Assembly (NCBI GenBank): GCA_013002165.1
Contig: JABDKO010000231.1
Location: 1-47,630 of the forward strand
DNA: 47,630 bases
Origin: Rhodothermales bacterium
Lineage (GTDB): Bacteria; Bacteroidota; Rhodothermia; Rhodothermales; JABDKH01
Direction: 5' to 3'
Each line of letters begins with the position of its first letter. The stretch's first letter is position 1. Below, in pieces: positions 35,099 through 45,009 of this stretch. The notes beneath the pieces are model-generated. The model did not search any database. It saw nothing but the letters and a program-made list of their open reading frames with translations, and was not told the DNA's origin. The translations under genes were made by a program, and so were the position numbers.

Positions 35099-35233
35099 AT
35101 CATAGTGGGTTTTTTTGCGATCAGCCTCAATATAATCACCTGCCGGTGCAAATAAACCTGCCTGATTCGACTCTGACAATTGTTGTATCTTTAAGGCTCT
35201 AATAACGCTCCAATCCCGATTGAAACTACCGAT

Positions 35234-36526
35234 ATGGCTGATTCACTATTCCGAACCGCATCGCTGCTGACTGTGTTTTTGTTGTTCACTGCTACTCTGT
35301 TCGTGGGCTGCGACAAGCCGGCTGAATACGAAAACATGTCTGACGCCGACCTCGACGCACTGGCCGAAGAAATCCATGAAGAGGTCATCACTGTCGATAC
35401 GCACATCGATATCCCGACGACCTACGCTACAGACGAGGTTGATCCTGGCGTTCGAGGAGACTACCAGGTAGATCTTCCCAAGATGGAAGAAGGAAAGCTT
35501 GATGTCGGATTCTTTATTGTCTACGTCGGCCAGACCGAGCGCACCGAAGAGAACTACGCTATTGCCAAGGAAATGGCGATGACAAAGTTCAATGCCATTC
35601 ATCGCATGACTACCGACATGTATCCTGAGCAGATCGGGCTCGCCCACTCCGTGGATGAGGCAATAGAAATCCACAACAGCGGTCGTAAAGTCGCAATGAT
35701 CGGCATCGAGAATGGGTACGTGATCGGAAAAGACCTGTCACTGCTTGAAAAATACTATGATCTCGGTGCCCGTTATATAACGCTTGCCCATGGGGGACAT
35801 AACGATATTTCAGACTCGTCAACCCCGAGAGATTATCTCGGCGACGGTGGGGAAGAGCACGGCGGAATCAGTGAGTTCGGGAAAGAAGTGATCAAGGAGA
35901 TGAACCGACTTGGCATCATGGTTGATGTTTCGCATATCTCGAAGAACGCCATGATACAGGCGGCCGGGCTAAGCTCTGCTCCTGTCGTTGCTTCGCATTC
36001 GAGTGCCTCGGCCATCTGCGATCACGCCCGCAACATGGACGACGAAATGCTGATAGCTCTCAAGGAGAATAACGGCGTTGTTCAAACCGTCGCACTTGGC
36101 GCTTATGTAAAGTGTGTTCCCCAGGAGAAATCGGATGCTCTGGATTCCCTTCGACAGGAGTTCGGACTGACAAGTCGCGAGGCGTTCGCAGCTATGTCGG
36201 ACGATGACCGGATGTCCTACGACGAGAAGCGAGCTGCGCTTGACGAGCAGTGGCCACCTGCGACCGTTAGTGACTTTGTTGACCACATCGACTATATGGT
36301 CAATCTTATTGGAATCGATCATGTCGGAATTGCATCCGACTTCGATGGCGGCGGCGGAATCACAGGTTGGGAAGATGCGAGCGAGACCCTCAATGTTACA
36401 CGTGAACTGGTCGCTCGAGGCTACTCGAAAGAGGATATTGGCAAGATCTGGGGACAGAACCTGTTTCGCGTCCTGAAAGCGAATGAGGACGTTGCGCGTC
36501 AAATGCAGTCAGATGCGACACACTAG
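35234..36526 (+). CDS. Membrane dipeptidase (peptidase M19), lipoprotein
   Basis: A 430-residue zinc dipeptidase. The N-terminus is a lipoprotein signal with Cys26 (TLFVGC), so the enzyme is probably tethered to a membrane outside the cytoplasm. Metal and active-site residues of the M19 family are visible: H57 and D59 in VDTHIDI, the bridging Glu in IGIENGY, His in LAHGGHND, MVDVSHIS, VASHSSASA and Asp in IASDFDGGGG. It hydrolyses dipeptides, often including D-residues, so it may recycle peptidoglycan or dietary peptides. It stops nine bases before the convergent deoB. Confidence 0.92.
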   Translation: MADSLFRTASLLTVFLLFTATLFVGCDKPAEYENMSDADLDALAEEIHEEVITVDTHIDIPTTYATDEVDPGVRGDYQVDLPKMEEGKLDVGFFIVYVGQTERTEENYAIAKEMAMTKFNAIHRMTTDMYPEQIGLAHSVDEAIEIHNSGRKVAMIGIENGYVIGKDLSLLEKYYDLGARYITLAHGGHNDISDSSTPRDYLGDGGEEHGGISEFGKEVIKEMNRLGIMVDVSHISKNAMIQAAGLSSAPVVASHSSASAICDHARNMDDEMLIALKENNGVVQTVALGAYVKCVPQEKSDALDSLRQEFGLTSREAFAAMSDDDRMSYDEKRAALDEQWPPATVSDFVDHIDYMVNLIGIDHVGIASDFDGGGGITGWEDASETLNVTRELVARGYSKEDIGKIWGQNLFRVLKANEDVARQMQSDATH

Positions 36527-36535
36527 TCCGCGTAG

Positions 36536-37714
36536 CTAGAGAAAACTGGTCCCGTTTACCGGGCTGACCGGCAGGTTGAAATAGTCGAGGACTGTTGCAG
36601 CATGATCCGCGAAAGTCGATCGTCGACCCAGATTACGACCAGGTTTTCCGCCATACAAAAGCACGGGGACATGTTCGCGTGTATGATCTGTTCCCGGGAA
36701 TGTTGGATCGTTTCCGTGATCTGCTGTCAGGATCATTCGTCCGTCAGCCGGTAAAGATGCGATAAGGTCGGGCAGGGCTCGATCAAATTCTTCAAGTGCG
36801 TCAGCAAATCCTGCGGGATCATTCCTATGACCGAACTCCTGGTCAAAGTCGACCAGGTTGACCCACACGAAGACCGGGTGAGAATGTGGGACCGACATTA
36901 CATCGAGAACGGCTTGAATCCCGTCAGCATTCGATGCTGTTTTAATCTTTTCATCGAATCCGACGCCCCCAAACAAATCACTGACCTTACCGATGGATAC
37001 GGTTCGGACTCCCTGTTTTTGCAGCAGCTGCTGAACCGGTGGCGTTGTCGGGAGAAATGAAAAATCACGCCTCTCACTCGATACCCTTTCATACGCTCCT
37101 GACGACCCGACAAACGGTCTGGCAATAACTCGACCTACAGCGTGTTCTCCGACGCAAATCGAGCTACGTACAATCTCACAAAGGTCGTACAATTTCGGTA
37201 GTGGAATGATATCCTTGTGGGCGGCTATCTGGAAAACGCTATCGGCGGACGTGTACACAATTGGCCAGCCAGTCTCAACGTGCTGGTCACCAAGCTCATC
37301 AATTATCGCCGTACCGGATGCAGCCTTATTGCCCAATGCTGACGAGTACCCGGTCCGTGATACGAACTTCTCGATGACTTCCGATGGGAATCCGTCAGGA
37401 TAGGTTGGAAAGGGTCTCTCAAGATGAATGCCGCCGAGCTCCCAGTGCCCGGTTGTTGAGTCCTTGCCGGCGGACACTTCGATCATGCTGCCGAACGATG
37501 CGCTCGCTTCATCGGCACACGGAATGGCTGGAGAGTTTAAGAGACAGCCGATACCTGCCTGTTGAAGATTAGGAAGTGCAGGCATCTGGCGTTCAATGAC
37601 ATGCAGGAGCGTATTTGCGCCCACGTCACCGTATGTATCTGCATCGGCTTGGGAGCCGATTCCAACTCCATCGAGGACAATGGTAATAAAGAAAGGCAAG
37701 TTCGGTCCGGTCAC
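36536..37714 (-). CDS. deoB: Phosphopentomutase
   Basis: DeoB interconverts (deoxy)ribose 1- and 5-phosphate, linking nucleoside salvage to the pentose phosphate pathway. The 392-residue protein belongs to the alkaline phosphatase superfamily. Metal-binding motifs are VLDGVGIGSQADA near the N-terminus, the phospho-acceptor Thr in GKDSTTGHWE, and VDFDQEFGHRND and TADHGNDPTFPGTDHTREHVP near the C-terminus. The start is GTG at 37714, overlapping the upstream gene by four bases (GTGA). No other nucleoside-salvage gene is adjacent, so its coupling to the GGDEF-like gene is unexplained. Confidence 0.95.
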   Translation of the reverse strand: MTGPNLPFFITIVLDGVGIGSQADADTYGDVGANTLLHVIERQMPALPNLQQAGIGCLLNSPAIPCADEASASFGSMIEVSAGKDSTTGHWELGGIHLERPFPTYPDGFPSEVIEKFVSRTGYSSALGNKAASGTAIIDELGDQHVETGWPIVYTSADSVFQIAAHKDIIPLPKLYDLCEIVRSSICVGEHAVGRVIARPFVGSSGAYERVSSERRDFSFLPTTPPVQQLLQKQGVRTVSIGKVSDLFGGVGFDEKIKTASNADGIQAVLDVMSVPHSHPVFVWVNLVDFDQEFGHRNDPAGFADALEEFDRALPDLIASLPADGRMILTADHGNDPTFPGTDHTREHVPVLLYGGKPGRNLGRRSTFADHAATVLDYFNLPVSPVNGTSFL

Positions 37715-39192
37715 TCAAGGATTGTGCAGGCACCTGTCTCAAGAGCCTCTTCAAGAGCCGTTGACGCATCTGAACGAAGTTCATCCGGACCCTGATGGCG
37801 TTCTGTCAGCATAGCAACACCAACGCTGACGCCTACGGACAGACCGTTGCCGGACCGTGTCGCCTCGTTTTGAATACGTATCGCCCATCGCTCTACGTCA
37901 TTTACATTGCCTCGGTACAGGACGCCGAACGTGAGCTCGCCGAAGTGTTCAACACGACCCTTATCGGTAGATCTCCGGAGCAGTTTATCCAGCTGTTCTT
38001 CGAGGTAATCAATTTCTGACCTGCTTTTCTCTGAAGCATCTTCGGCATCGTTCAAATAGACCAGTGCAAGCGCAAGGTCCTTGCTTGCCGCCCGGGCATT
38101 GGAAATCTCGTCGGCAATAATTTCGCGGCGCGGACGAGAGCCGGTCGAGTCGTCAGTAGTAGTCCCGTAGTGCATATCCAGCATCGGTCCGATAACCTGT
38201 GCGTAGCGATCAAACATCCGGCAGGCTGTTTCATCGCTTACAAACGACTCATCAAAGGAGTCTGCAAGCAGAAGGAATCTTTTCGATTCAGCCGTAGCAT
38301 AGATCCTGGCCGTAGCCACAGAGCGAACAGCAATGTTCTCTCGATAATAGCCTATTGCATCCTCGAGCAACCCGTCCGGACCGATTGAAGTGACTTCGAC
38401 TGTATTTCGACTTTTCGTAGATGAAACGAGCGGTACCGGACTAATGAACGAGCCCGACGTCCGAGCATATCCATTCTTACTCACGATACCAACGATCGAG
38501 TACTTGGTCGTATCAAGCTTGTACGACAGGACGCAAACCGTGTGAGCGTTAACGGCAGCCCGAAGCGAAACAAGGCATGGGACAAGCACCTGCGCCAGCT
38601 GTTCATCTTCTGCTTCCTGAACTGCAATATAGTTCTCGCCCGCTCGTGGCTTGGCCTTGATTTCGTTTGATGAACTGCTGCGACCAGAGGTACGCACATC
38701 CCCTTTTCTGTTCTTCTTGCCACTTGAGTCTCTCTTTTTCGGCTTGACGGGCCTTGCCGATGAGACATCCTGGCCCGGAGCAAAGTCGGCCGTGGCATCA
38801 TCGGCCCCGGCAAAGAGGTCGTGTGACTTCGGAGGCCGAGTCGCCGAAACCGATTTTGAGGATCCACTTGGAGTTGACTGCGCTGCGGCAACAGGTTCGT
38901 GCGCTGTTTCCTGGGGTTCATCAGTCGGCGTCGAATCGCTTGCAGTGGATTTCTTTTCTCGCGGCTTGATCTCCATGATTCCCAGTGATCGAAGATCGTC
39001 GTCAGCCGCAACAGGAAGCGAGGATGATGACTTGCTACCAGCGGGAAAGAATTCGTTTCGTTTCTGGTAGAGATAGTGCACCACTGCGAGGCCGAAGAGC
39101 AATATGGCCAGTGCATATAACAGTGACATGCTGAATACGAAAGCAAGCAGCAGTGACAGGACAGCGAGGGTTACTAAAAGAATTCGGGACAT
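37711..39192 (-). CDS. Membrane protein with GAF-like and degenerate GGDEF domains
   Basis: A 493-residue protein. Two membrane helices are at about 3-40. A low-complexity Ser/Pro/Lys linker runs from about 50 to 185. A GAF-like region lies at about 195-345. A GGDEF-fold region at about 355-490 is recognised from LALALVYLNDAED and LSVGVSVGVA plus the final DASTALEEALETG. At the place of the catalytic GG(D/E)EF motif it reads EHFGEL (415-420), and the expected metal-binding Asp/Glu are not in order, so it should not make c-di-GMP. It may bind a ligand or serve as scaffold. It is coupled to deoB. Confidence 0.7.
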   Translation of the reverse strand: MSRILLVTLAVLSLLLAFVFSMSLLYALAILLFGLAVVHYLYQKRNEFFPAGSKSSSSLPVAADDDLRSLGIMEIKPREKKSTASDSTPTDEPQETAHEPVAAAQSTPSGSSKSVSATRPPKSHDLFAGADDATADFAPGQDVSSARPVKPKKRDSSGKKNRKGDVRTSGRSSSSNEIKAKPRAGENYIAVQEAEDEQLAQVLVPCLVSLRAAVNAHTVCVLSYKLDTTKYSIVGIVSKNGYARTSGSFISPVPLVSSTKSRNTVEVTSIGPDGLLEDAIGYYRENIAVRSVATARIYATAESKRFLLLADSFDESFVSDETACRMFDRYAQVIGPMLDMHYGTTTDDSTGSRPRREIIADEISNARAASKDLALALVYLNDAEDASEKSRSEIDYLEEQLDKLLRRSTDKGRVEHFGELTFGVLYRGNVNDVERWAIRIQNEATRSGNGLSVGVSVGVAMLTERHQGPDELRSDASTALEEALETGACTILE

Positions 39193-39378
39193 TCGGCTGA
39201 CTTACACGCCAAAATTATTCCAGCCGCGCTTGGTGGTTGCGTTGAAGATAGTTAACGAAGTTGTAACTGAAAAGAAATGATATGGTTCAACTTTGTGGCT
39301 TCCTCGCCGGGAAGCAGGCGGAATCCAATTATTCTGGTTACGTACGACCGCCAGTCTCAGAACTCCGATGCAGAGATG

Positions 39379-40263
39379 CTAGTGTAGATAGACGTCCTTA
39401 ATGAACCGCCGCACGGCAAAAAACGACCCGGACCAGCCGAGAAACGCCCCGAGTACCAGCATAATGATTACCAGCAGAGCAGCGAGGTCAATTCCGGATG
39501 TAGTACCAAACTGAGGTACAAATCCACGCAGGAGAGAGTACAGAATAATCAATACGGTCGATGCAAGAATCGAAGCAACGAGTCCCTGCATGATTCCTTC
39601 TACCAGGAACGGTCGGCGAATGAACGAATCCGTTGCTCCGACCAGCTTCATCGTCCTGATCAGAAGTCTCCGACCAAAAATCGACAGTCGAATGGTATTG
39701 GCAACAAGGAAGATCGACGCGATAACGACGAGCAGACCAAGCCAACCTCCGATGCGCTGCAATGCCTGCATGTTGCGCATCACCTTGTCGAGCAAAGACT
39801 CATTGTACACTACGTCAGAAATCCGATTCCAAGCAGAGAAGTACGAAGTAAGGGATGCAAGGCTGTCTTTGTTGGCGTACTGCGGAGTGACCCGCACCTT
39901 GACCGATGCCGGTAGAAATGGTTCGTCGTAGAAGACGTCTCCATCCTCTCCGAATTCTCGCTTGAATATTTGTACCGCCTCGGCTTTCGAAACATATTCG
40001 GCCGATTCTATTCCGGGCGTCACCAGGGCCCTGTTGTAGATCGCGTTTCCAAGCTGATCATCGGCTGACTCGTCCAGAAAAAGCTCGAGTTCTCCAACTC
40101 TCTGACGAAGCCAATCGGAGACAGATCGAGCTTCATAGGTCATCAGAATAAATATGCCTATCAGAACCAGAGCGACTGCCATAGAACCCGTTGTCGCTAT
40201 AGATGCAAACTTTGCCCGGGAGAAACCGGCGAGACCTTCCTTGATGCTGTACGTGAGTGACAC
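39379..40263 (-). CDS. ftsX: Cell division protein FtsX
   Basis: FtsX is the membrane half of FtsEX, which activates peptidoglycan hydrolases at the septum. The 294-residue protein has TM1 at about 22-44, a periplasmic domain at about 50-165 and three C-terminal helices (about 172-195, 222-248 and 262-285), the standard layout. Typical stretches are FLDESADDQL, LLDKVMRNMQALQRIGGWLG and MKLVGATDSFIRRPFLVEGIMQG. The start is GTG at 40263. ftsE is not adjacent. pheA and argS lie upstream on the same strand. Confidence 0.93.
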   Translation of the reverse strand: MSLTYSIKEGLAGFSRAKFASIATTGSMAVALVLIGIFILMTYEARSVSDWLRQRVGELELFLDESADDQLGNAIYNRALVTPGIESAEYVSKAEAVQIFKREFGEDGDVFYDEPFLPASVKVRVTPQYANKDSLASLTSYFSAWNRISDVVYNESLLDKVMRNMQALQRIGGWLGLLVVIASIFLVANTIRLSIFGRRLLIRTMKLVGATDSFIRRPFLVEGIMQGLVASILASTVLIILYSLLRGFVPQFGTTSGIDLAALLVIIMLVLGAFLGWSGSFFAVRRFIKDVYLH

Positions 40264-40309
40264 TTTGTATCCCGAAAAAAGATGATTTGGAGGACGAACG
40301 TTTTACCCG

Positions 40310-41155
40310 TCACTCAACTACTGTTCCAATCGGATAGGAACCCAGTATTTTAAGATCATCGGCAAGTTCGGTCAGATGATCAAGCGCACGCACAACGTGG
40401 TCGTCATCAGTTGAACCGCCTATGTCGAAGTAAAACACGTATCTACCGGGACTTCCAACCAGCGGGCGGCTTTCGATTTTGAACAGATCAATATCACGCA
40501 GTGCAAACACGGCAAGAGATTTGAACAGCGCGCCGGGCACATTATCCTTCAGCTTGTACACGACTGAGGTCTTGTACAACCCATTCGTCGGGGCCGACAG
40601 AGAGATGTCTCGGTCCTTTCGAGTAAGCGCGAGGAAGCGTGTATAGTTATGATGGTTCGTTTCAATGTCCGCAGCGACGATCTCCAGTCCGTACTCCTCG
40701 GCTGCCTGACGACTCGCGATTGCTCCGGTTCGCTCGAGTTGTTGCTCTGCAACGAGCTTGGCAGCACCCGCAGTGTCGTACGCGGGTACGAGGACAGCAT
40801 CGGGATGCGTGGATCGTAAGAATGCCTTGCATTGACCCAGTGCCTGCGGGTGCGACAGTATTTTTTCAAGGCTACCGGAATCTGAGCCAGCCAGTCGCAT
40901 GAGATTGTGACGGATGCGCAAGCTGATTTCCGATCGGATAATCAGGTCGTGCTCCAGCAGCAGGTCGTAGTTTGTATGCACACTACCGAATAAAGAATTC
41001 TCGATAGGAATCACGCCGATGTCGCAGCGGGAACTGGCAACGTTTTCGAAAACATCGTCGAAGCTTGCGAGTGGAACGAGCTCACTATCAGCAAACAGGC
41101 TCCTCGCTGCGTGCTCGGAGTACGCTCCAACCTCTCCTTGAAAACAAACATTCAT
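40310..41155 (-). CDS. pheA: Prephenate dehydratase with ACT domain
   Basis: PheA converts prephenate to phenylpyruvate in phenylalanine synthesis. This 281-residue form has the catalytic domain (FQGEVGAYSEHA at 5-16; GVIPIENSLFGSVHTNYDLL; the TRFLAL motif) and a C-terminal ACT regulatory domain with ESRPL, the phenylalanine-binding motif, so feedback inhibition is expected. There is no chorismate mutase domain. The start is ATG at 41155, nine bases after argS. It lies between argS and ftsX in one direction, an arrangement with no obvious pathway logic. Confidence 0.95.
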   Translation of the reverse strand: MNVCFQGEVGAYSEHAARSLFADSELVPLASFDDVFENVASSRCDIGVIPIENSLFGSVHTNYDLLLEHDLIIRSEISLRIRHNLMRLAGSDSGSLEKILSHPQALGQCKAFLRSTHPDAVLVPAYDTAGAAKLVAEQQLERTGAIASRQAAEEYGLEIVAADIETNHHNYTRFLALTRKDRDISLSAPTNGLYKTSVVYKLKDNVPGALFKSLAVFALRDIDLFKIESRPLVGSPGRYVFYFDIGGSTDDDHVVRALDHLTELADDLKILGSYPIGTVVE

Positions 41156-41164
41156 CGTCGTAGC

Positions 41165-42859
41165 CTACATCCTGTCGGGCGCGCTGATACCCAGCACAGA
41201 CAGCCCGTTAGCGAGCCCGATTCGCGCGGCCCTCGCGAGCGCAAGACGAGCGCTCGCAATGCCGTCTTCCTCACCGATGATTCGACAGTTGCCGTAAAAA
41301 TCGGTGAAAGCAACCGCGAGTTCGCGCAGATACGTAGCGATTCGGTGTGGCTCGAGGCTCGAACTGGCATCTTCGACCACTGCCGGAAACTGTGCCAGTG
41401 ATTTTATCAGGTTGATCTCCGAGGCATGAACCAGCTGACCAAGATCAGGCTCAGCAACGGTCGAACCGGCACCTACCTCATCTGCCTTTCGGAGAATCGA
41501 ACAAATCCGTGCATGGGCGTACTGCAGATAAAATACTGGATTCTTGTCGCTCGCTTCGCGCGCAAGGTCAAGATCAAATTCAAGATGAGTGTTGGCGGAG
41601 CGCATCAGGAAGAAAAATCGAACCACGTCCGCGCCAACCTCGTCGATTAGATCATCGAGCGTCTCGTAAGTGGCTTTTCGCGTGCTCATCTTTACAGGTT
41701 TGCCGCTGCGCACCAGCGTGACGAACTGATAAATGACTACATCGATTCCGCTGACGTCATATCCGAGAAGTTCGACACCTTTCAATACATCCGGAACCGT
41801 TGCGATGTGGTCGGCGCCGAAAATGTCGACTATCCTGTCGTAGGATCGTTCGACCTTGTCCACATGATAGGCTATGTCAGGTAATCGATATGTAGGCTCT
41901 CCGGAGCTTTTGACAAGAACTGTATCCTTCTCTTTGCCGAACTCTGTCGTCTTGAACCAGACGGCACCTTCACTATCGTATACGAGCCCTTCCTTGCGAA
42001 GCCCGTCAACGACGTTCCAGATCTTGCCAGTGTCATAGAGGGTCCGCTCGTTGAAATATTCGTCCTGCCGAATCCCGATCCTTCCAAGGGTCGCTTCAAT
42101 GTCGGCAAAGATGACCTTCTCGGCTGCATCCTTGAAAAAGCCTTCTGCATCTTCCGCTTTCTTTGTATCGCCATGTTCGGACGCAATCGATCGGGCGATA
42201 TCAATGATGTACTCGCCGAGGTATCCATCTTCCGGAAAATCTTCGGGAACGACCACATCACCTGATCCCCCTTCGACAGTTTTTGTCTCCCGAGACGGGT
42301 TCAGGATTGAGAGGTACTGCGACCGGACCGATTCACCAAGAACCCGCATCTGGCGACCCGCATCGTTGAAGTAGTATTCCCGCGTTACGTCATAACCCGA
42401 CCAGTCAAGCACGTTTGCGATCGTGTCTCCAAGAACGGCGTTCCTGCCGTGCCCGACGGTAAGCGGTCCAGTCGGATTTGCACTGACATATTCAACAAGT
42501 GCCTTCTTGCCATCTCCCGATGATCCGCGACCATATCGGCTTTCCAGTTCCAGGATTCTGCCGAGGAGCTGCCACCAGTATGCATTGGCCACTCTGAAGT
42601 TGATGAATCCAGCACCGGCCACGTCGGCCGAGGTTATCAGCTCCGGTGAAAACACGTCGCTCAGTCTGGCGACCATTTCTTCTGCAATTTCGCGCGGAGC
42701 CTTGCGAAGATATCGAGCCAGTTTCAGGGCTGCATTGGTAGACCAGTCACCATGCTCGGGATTATTGGGGATCTCGAGTTCGACTACAAAATCATCCGGT
42801 ACTGCTTCGTAGGACCCGAGAACTTTCGCGATTGCGCTATTGAGGTAATCTTTGACCAC
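41165..42859 (-). CDS. argS: Arginyl-tRNA synthetase
   Basis: ArgS charges tRNA-Arg. The 564-residue class I synthetase has an N-terminal additional domain (about 1-110), the HIGH-type motif in SANPTGPLTVGHGRN (137-140), FGADHIATVP, the KMSKS-type loop KMSTRK, and an all-helical anticodon-binding domain ending ISAPDRM. The start seems to be GTG at 42859. It heads the argS-pheA-ftsX run and is divergent from the bactofilin gene, with 189 bases between. Confidence 0.96.
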   Translation of the reverse strand: MVKDYLNSAIAKVLGSYEAVPDDFVVELEIPNNPEHGDWSTNAALKLARYLRKAPREIAEEMVARLSDVFSPELITSADVAGAGFINFRVANAYWWQLLGRILELESRYGRGSSGDGKKALVEYVSANPTGPLTVGHGRNAVLGDTIANVLDWSGYDVTREYYFNDAGRQMRVLGESVRSQYLSILNPSRETKTVEGGSGDVVVPEDFPEDGYLGEYIIDIARSIASEHGDTKKAEDAEGFFKDAAEKVIFADIEATLGRIGIRQDEYFNERTLYDTGKIWNVVDGLRKEGLVYDSEGAVWFKTTEFGKEKDTVLVKSSGEPTYRLPDIAYHVDKVERSYDRIVDIFGADHIATVPDVLKGVELLGYDVSGIDVVIYQFVTLVRSGKPVKMSTRKATYETLDDLIDEVGADVVRFFFLMRSANTHLEFDLDLAREASDKNPVFYLQYAHARICSILRKADEVGAGSTVAEPDLGQLVHASEINLIKSLAQFPAVVEDASSSLEPHRIATYLRELAVAFTDFYGNCRIIGEEDGIASARLALARAARIGLANGLSVLGISAPDRM

Positions 42860-43048
42860 GATCCGATTTCTGATGAGAGGATTCGAAGTTTACGAAAAAT
42901 GGCGTCGTTGCGACTGATCCGATCCTCAAATGAGTGCGAATCTTTGTCGGAATATCCGACGAAGCCGGGATTCGAAACTCGTTCTTAATTCCCGGGCACG
43001 AAACATGCAACGGGGATCTCAAATCAATCGCATAATGCGAGGTTTACT

Positions 43049-43747
43049 ATGTCTATCTTCATTATTCTCATAGTGATAGCATGGGCCCTGTTGGCTTTTG
43101 CTCCAACCTGGCTGGAGGCAATCCGGCCGAAGGAATGTCCGACCGACGGAGAAAATATTTCCGATTCCGACACCTATATGGTTCCGGCATTTGGCAGCAA
43201 ATCCTTGATCAGCCCCGGGGGACCGGCCTTCGCCACAATATTCGATTCAGAGTCCGACGCCGCTCATCAGACGGGATCGGCACGTCGTTCGCACAGGCCA
43301 TCTTCCCAAATTTCTATCGTCCCGGCGACAGAGTTGGCTGATCGGCGACTGGCGGATCTAACCATTGTAGACAAGGACTTCACTTTAAGATCGGGTTCAC
43401 GATTCTCGGGCAACATCTCGGTGAATGGTACCATCCGTATTGAATCGGATGCATCCTTTACTGGAAATATTACCGGATCGAAGTCGGTAATTGTCTGCCA
43501 GGCCGCGACCGTTGATGGTGATATTGACACTGTCGGGGATATCCGTGTAGAATCGGACGCCCGAATCACAGGATCGATATTGTCGAACAGCGATATCTGG
43601 GTTTACGAGAATGCACGAATCGGTTCAACCGATCATCCGGTAAATGTGCGTGCGAATGAAGTTATCGTTGCTCCTACTGCACGCATCTACGGATCAATCT
43701 GGGCCCGAAAGAATGGCGTCCGATTCCCTCAGACACAGGCGGCGTAA
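43049..43747 (+). CDS. Membrane-anchored bactofilin-like protein
   Basis: A 232-residue protein. An N-terminal membrane helix lies at 1-20, then a disordered linker to about 105, then a right-handed beta-helix of short hydrophobic repeats (FSGNISVNGTIRIESDASFT, DGDIDTVGDIRVESDARITG, GSILSNSDIWVYENARIGS) as in bactofilins. Bactofilins polymerise without nucleotide and recruit envelope enzymes. A GAGG site precedes the ATG at 43049. The stop lies two bases from the end of the convergent rodA, so the location next to cell-shape genes supports a role in morphology. An N-terminal membrane helix is less common than cytosolic forms. Confidence 0.8.
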   Translation: MSIFIILIVIAWALLAFAPTWLEAIRPKECPTDGENISDSDTYMVPAFGSKSLISPGGPAFATIFDSESDAAHQTGSARRSHRPSSQISIVPATELADRRLADLTIVDKDFTLRSGSRFSGNISVNGTIRIESDASFTGNITGSKSVIVCQAATVDGDIDTVGDIRVESDARITGSILSNSDIWVYENARIGSTDHPVNVRANEVIVAPTARIYGSIWARKNGVRFPQTQAA

Positions 43748-43749
43748 CA

Positions 43750-45009
43750 TCAGTAGCCGTAAATGGAGAAGTCGTCTTTTCTAAGATGAAGTGACAGGAG
43801 AATAGCGAGCATTGCCGTGTGAGCGAGCAGTGCAGATCCCCCGTACGATATGAAGGGAAGCGGGATGCCGATTACGGGTAAAAGGCCGGTAGCCATTCCA
43901 ATGTTCACAAATATGTGAATCAGGTACACACCGACTGTACCTGCTGCAACCATCAATCCAAACGGATGCTTCATTTGCACGCCGAGCGAGATCAGCCGCA
44001 GCAGTAGTATCGTGAAGAGTGTCAGTACGATGACGGAGCCGATGAAGCCAAACTCTTCTCCGATCACAGAGAATACGAAGTCCGTTGATTGTTCGGGCAC
44101 ATAGGCACCCTGAGTCTGTGTCCCCTCCATAAATCCCTTACCGGTCAGTCCTCCAGACCCTATCGCTGCCTTTGACTGAACGAGGTGAAAGCCAACGTTG
44201 TCTCGAAATTCAGCGGATCCTGGATTGGTAAAAGATAGTAGTCGCGCTACCTGGTGAGGCTGTAACAGCTTGGGCAGAGCCTGTGATACAAGGAGCGTGG
44301 TACCAAGTGTAAAAAGCCCCGCCATCGCTCCAATGCGGAATTCCCGAGTCTGATAGTAGACGAGAAGGGTAAACGCGATCGCAAAAACGAATGCGGCCGG
44401 CAGATACACGATGGACAGATATGCGGCAACCGCGGGCGAGACTATGAGCATGAGGTTTATCAGCGGAAGGCCACTCCAGAACAACATGATCGGGACAAGC
44501 GCAAAGAAGACCAACGCCGTCCCGGTATCATTCTGAAGGACAATCAACAGACCCGGAATGGTAATGACTATTGCTGTATACAGCGCGTATCTGACCGTAT
44601 CGATGCGGGCTCGTTTGGCGGAGAGAAGTTGAGCAACGGCAAGGATTGTCCCTACTTTCGCCAGCTCCGAAACCTGAAGTTGCAGCGGACCGATGCGTAT
44701 CCAGGAGCGCGCGCCGTTGATTTCCGTTCCGACTACGAGAGCAGCTACTAGCAGCAGAAGTGTGATTACATATGCCGGCCATGCGGCGTTCTGGAAGAAT
44801 CGCACGGGCAACATAAACGCAAACCCGATGCCCGCCGAACAGATGAGAGCCCACATGGATTGTCGGAAAAAGTTGTGGCGGACGCTTTCCAACAGAAATT
44901 CTGAAGCGGGACCATTTGTCGTGGAGTATATAGCAATCAGGCCGACGCAAACGAGGGCTGCCCAAACAAGCACGACATCAAAACTGAAGTTTCGGTACCA
45001 GACTCTCAT
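43750..45009 (-). CDS. rodA: Rod shape-determining protein RodA (SEDS glycosyltransferase)
   Basis: RodA polymerises peptidoglycan glycan strands from lipid II in the elongasome together with PBP2. The 419-residue protein has about ten transmembrane helices. SEDS motifs are GARSWIRIGPLQLQVSELAKVG, LQNDTGTALVF, the large loop with STDFVFSVIGEEFGFIGS, and the terminal IGIPLPFISYGGSALL. It overlaps the mrdA stop by four bases (ATGA), so the two partners are produced together. The mreBCD genes that often precede this pair are absent. Confidence 0.96.
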   Translation of the reverse strand: MRVWYRNFSFDVVLVWAALVCVGLIAIYSTTNGPASEFLLESVRHNFFRQSMWALICSAGIGFAFMLPVRFFQNAAWPAYVITLLLLVAALVVGTEINGARSWIRIGPLQLQVSELAKVGTILAVAQLLSAKRARIDTVRYALYTAIVITIPGLLIVLQNDTGTALVFFALVPIMLFWSGLPLINLMLIVSPAVAAYLSIVYLPAAFVFAIAFTLLVYYQTREFRIGAMAGLFTLGTTLLVSQALPKLLQPHQVARLLSFTNPGSAEFRDNVGFHLVQSKAAIGSGGLTGKGFMEGTQTQGAYVPEQSTDFVFSVIGEEFGFIGSVIVLTLFTILLLRLISLGVQMKHPFGLMVAAGTVGVYLIHIFVNIGMATGLLPVIGIPLPFISYGGSALLAHTAMLAILLSLHLRKDDFSIYGY

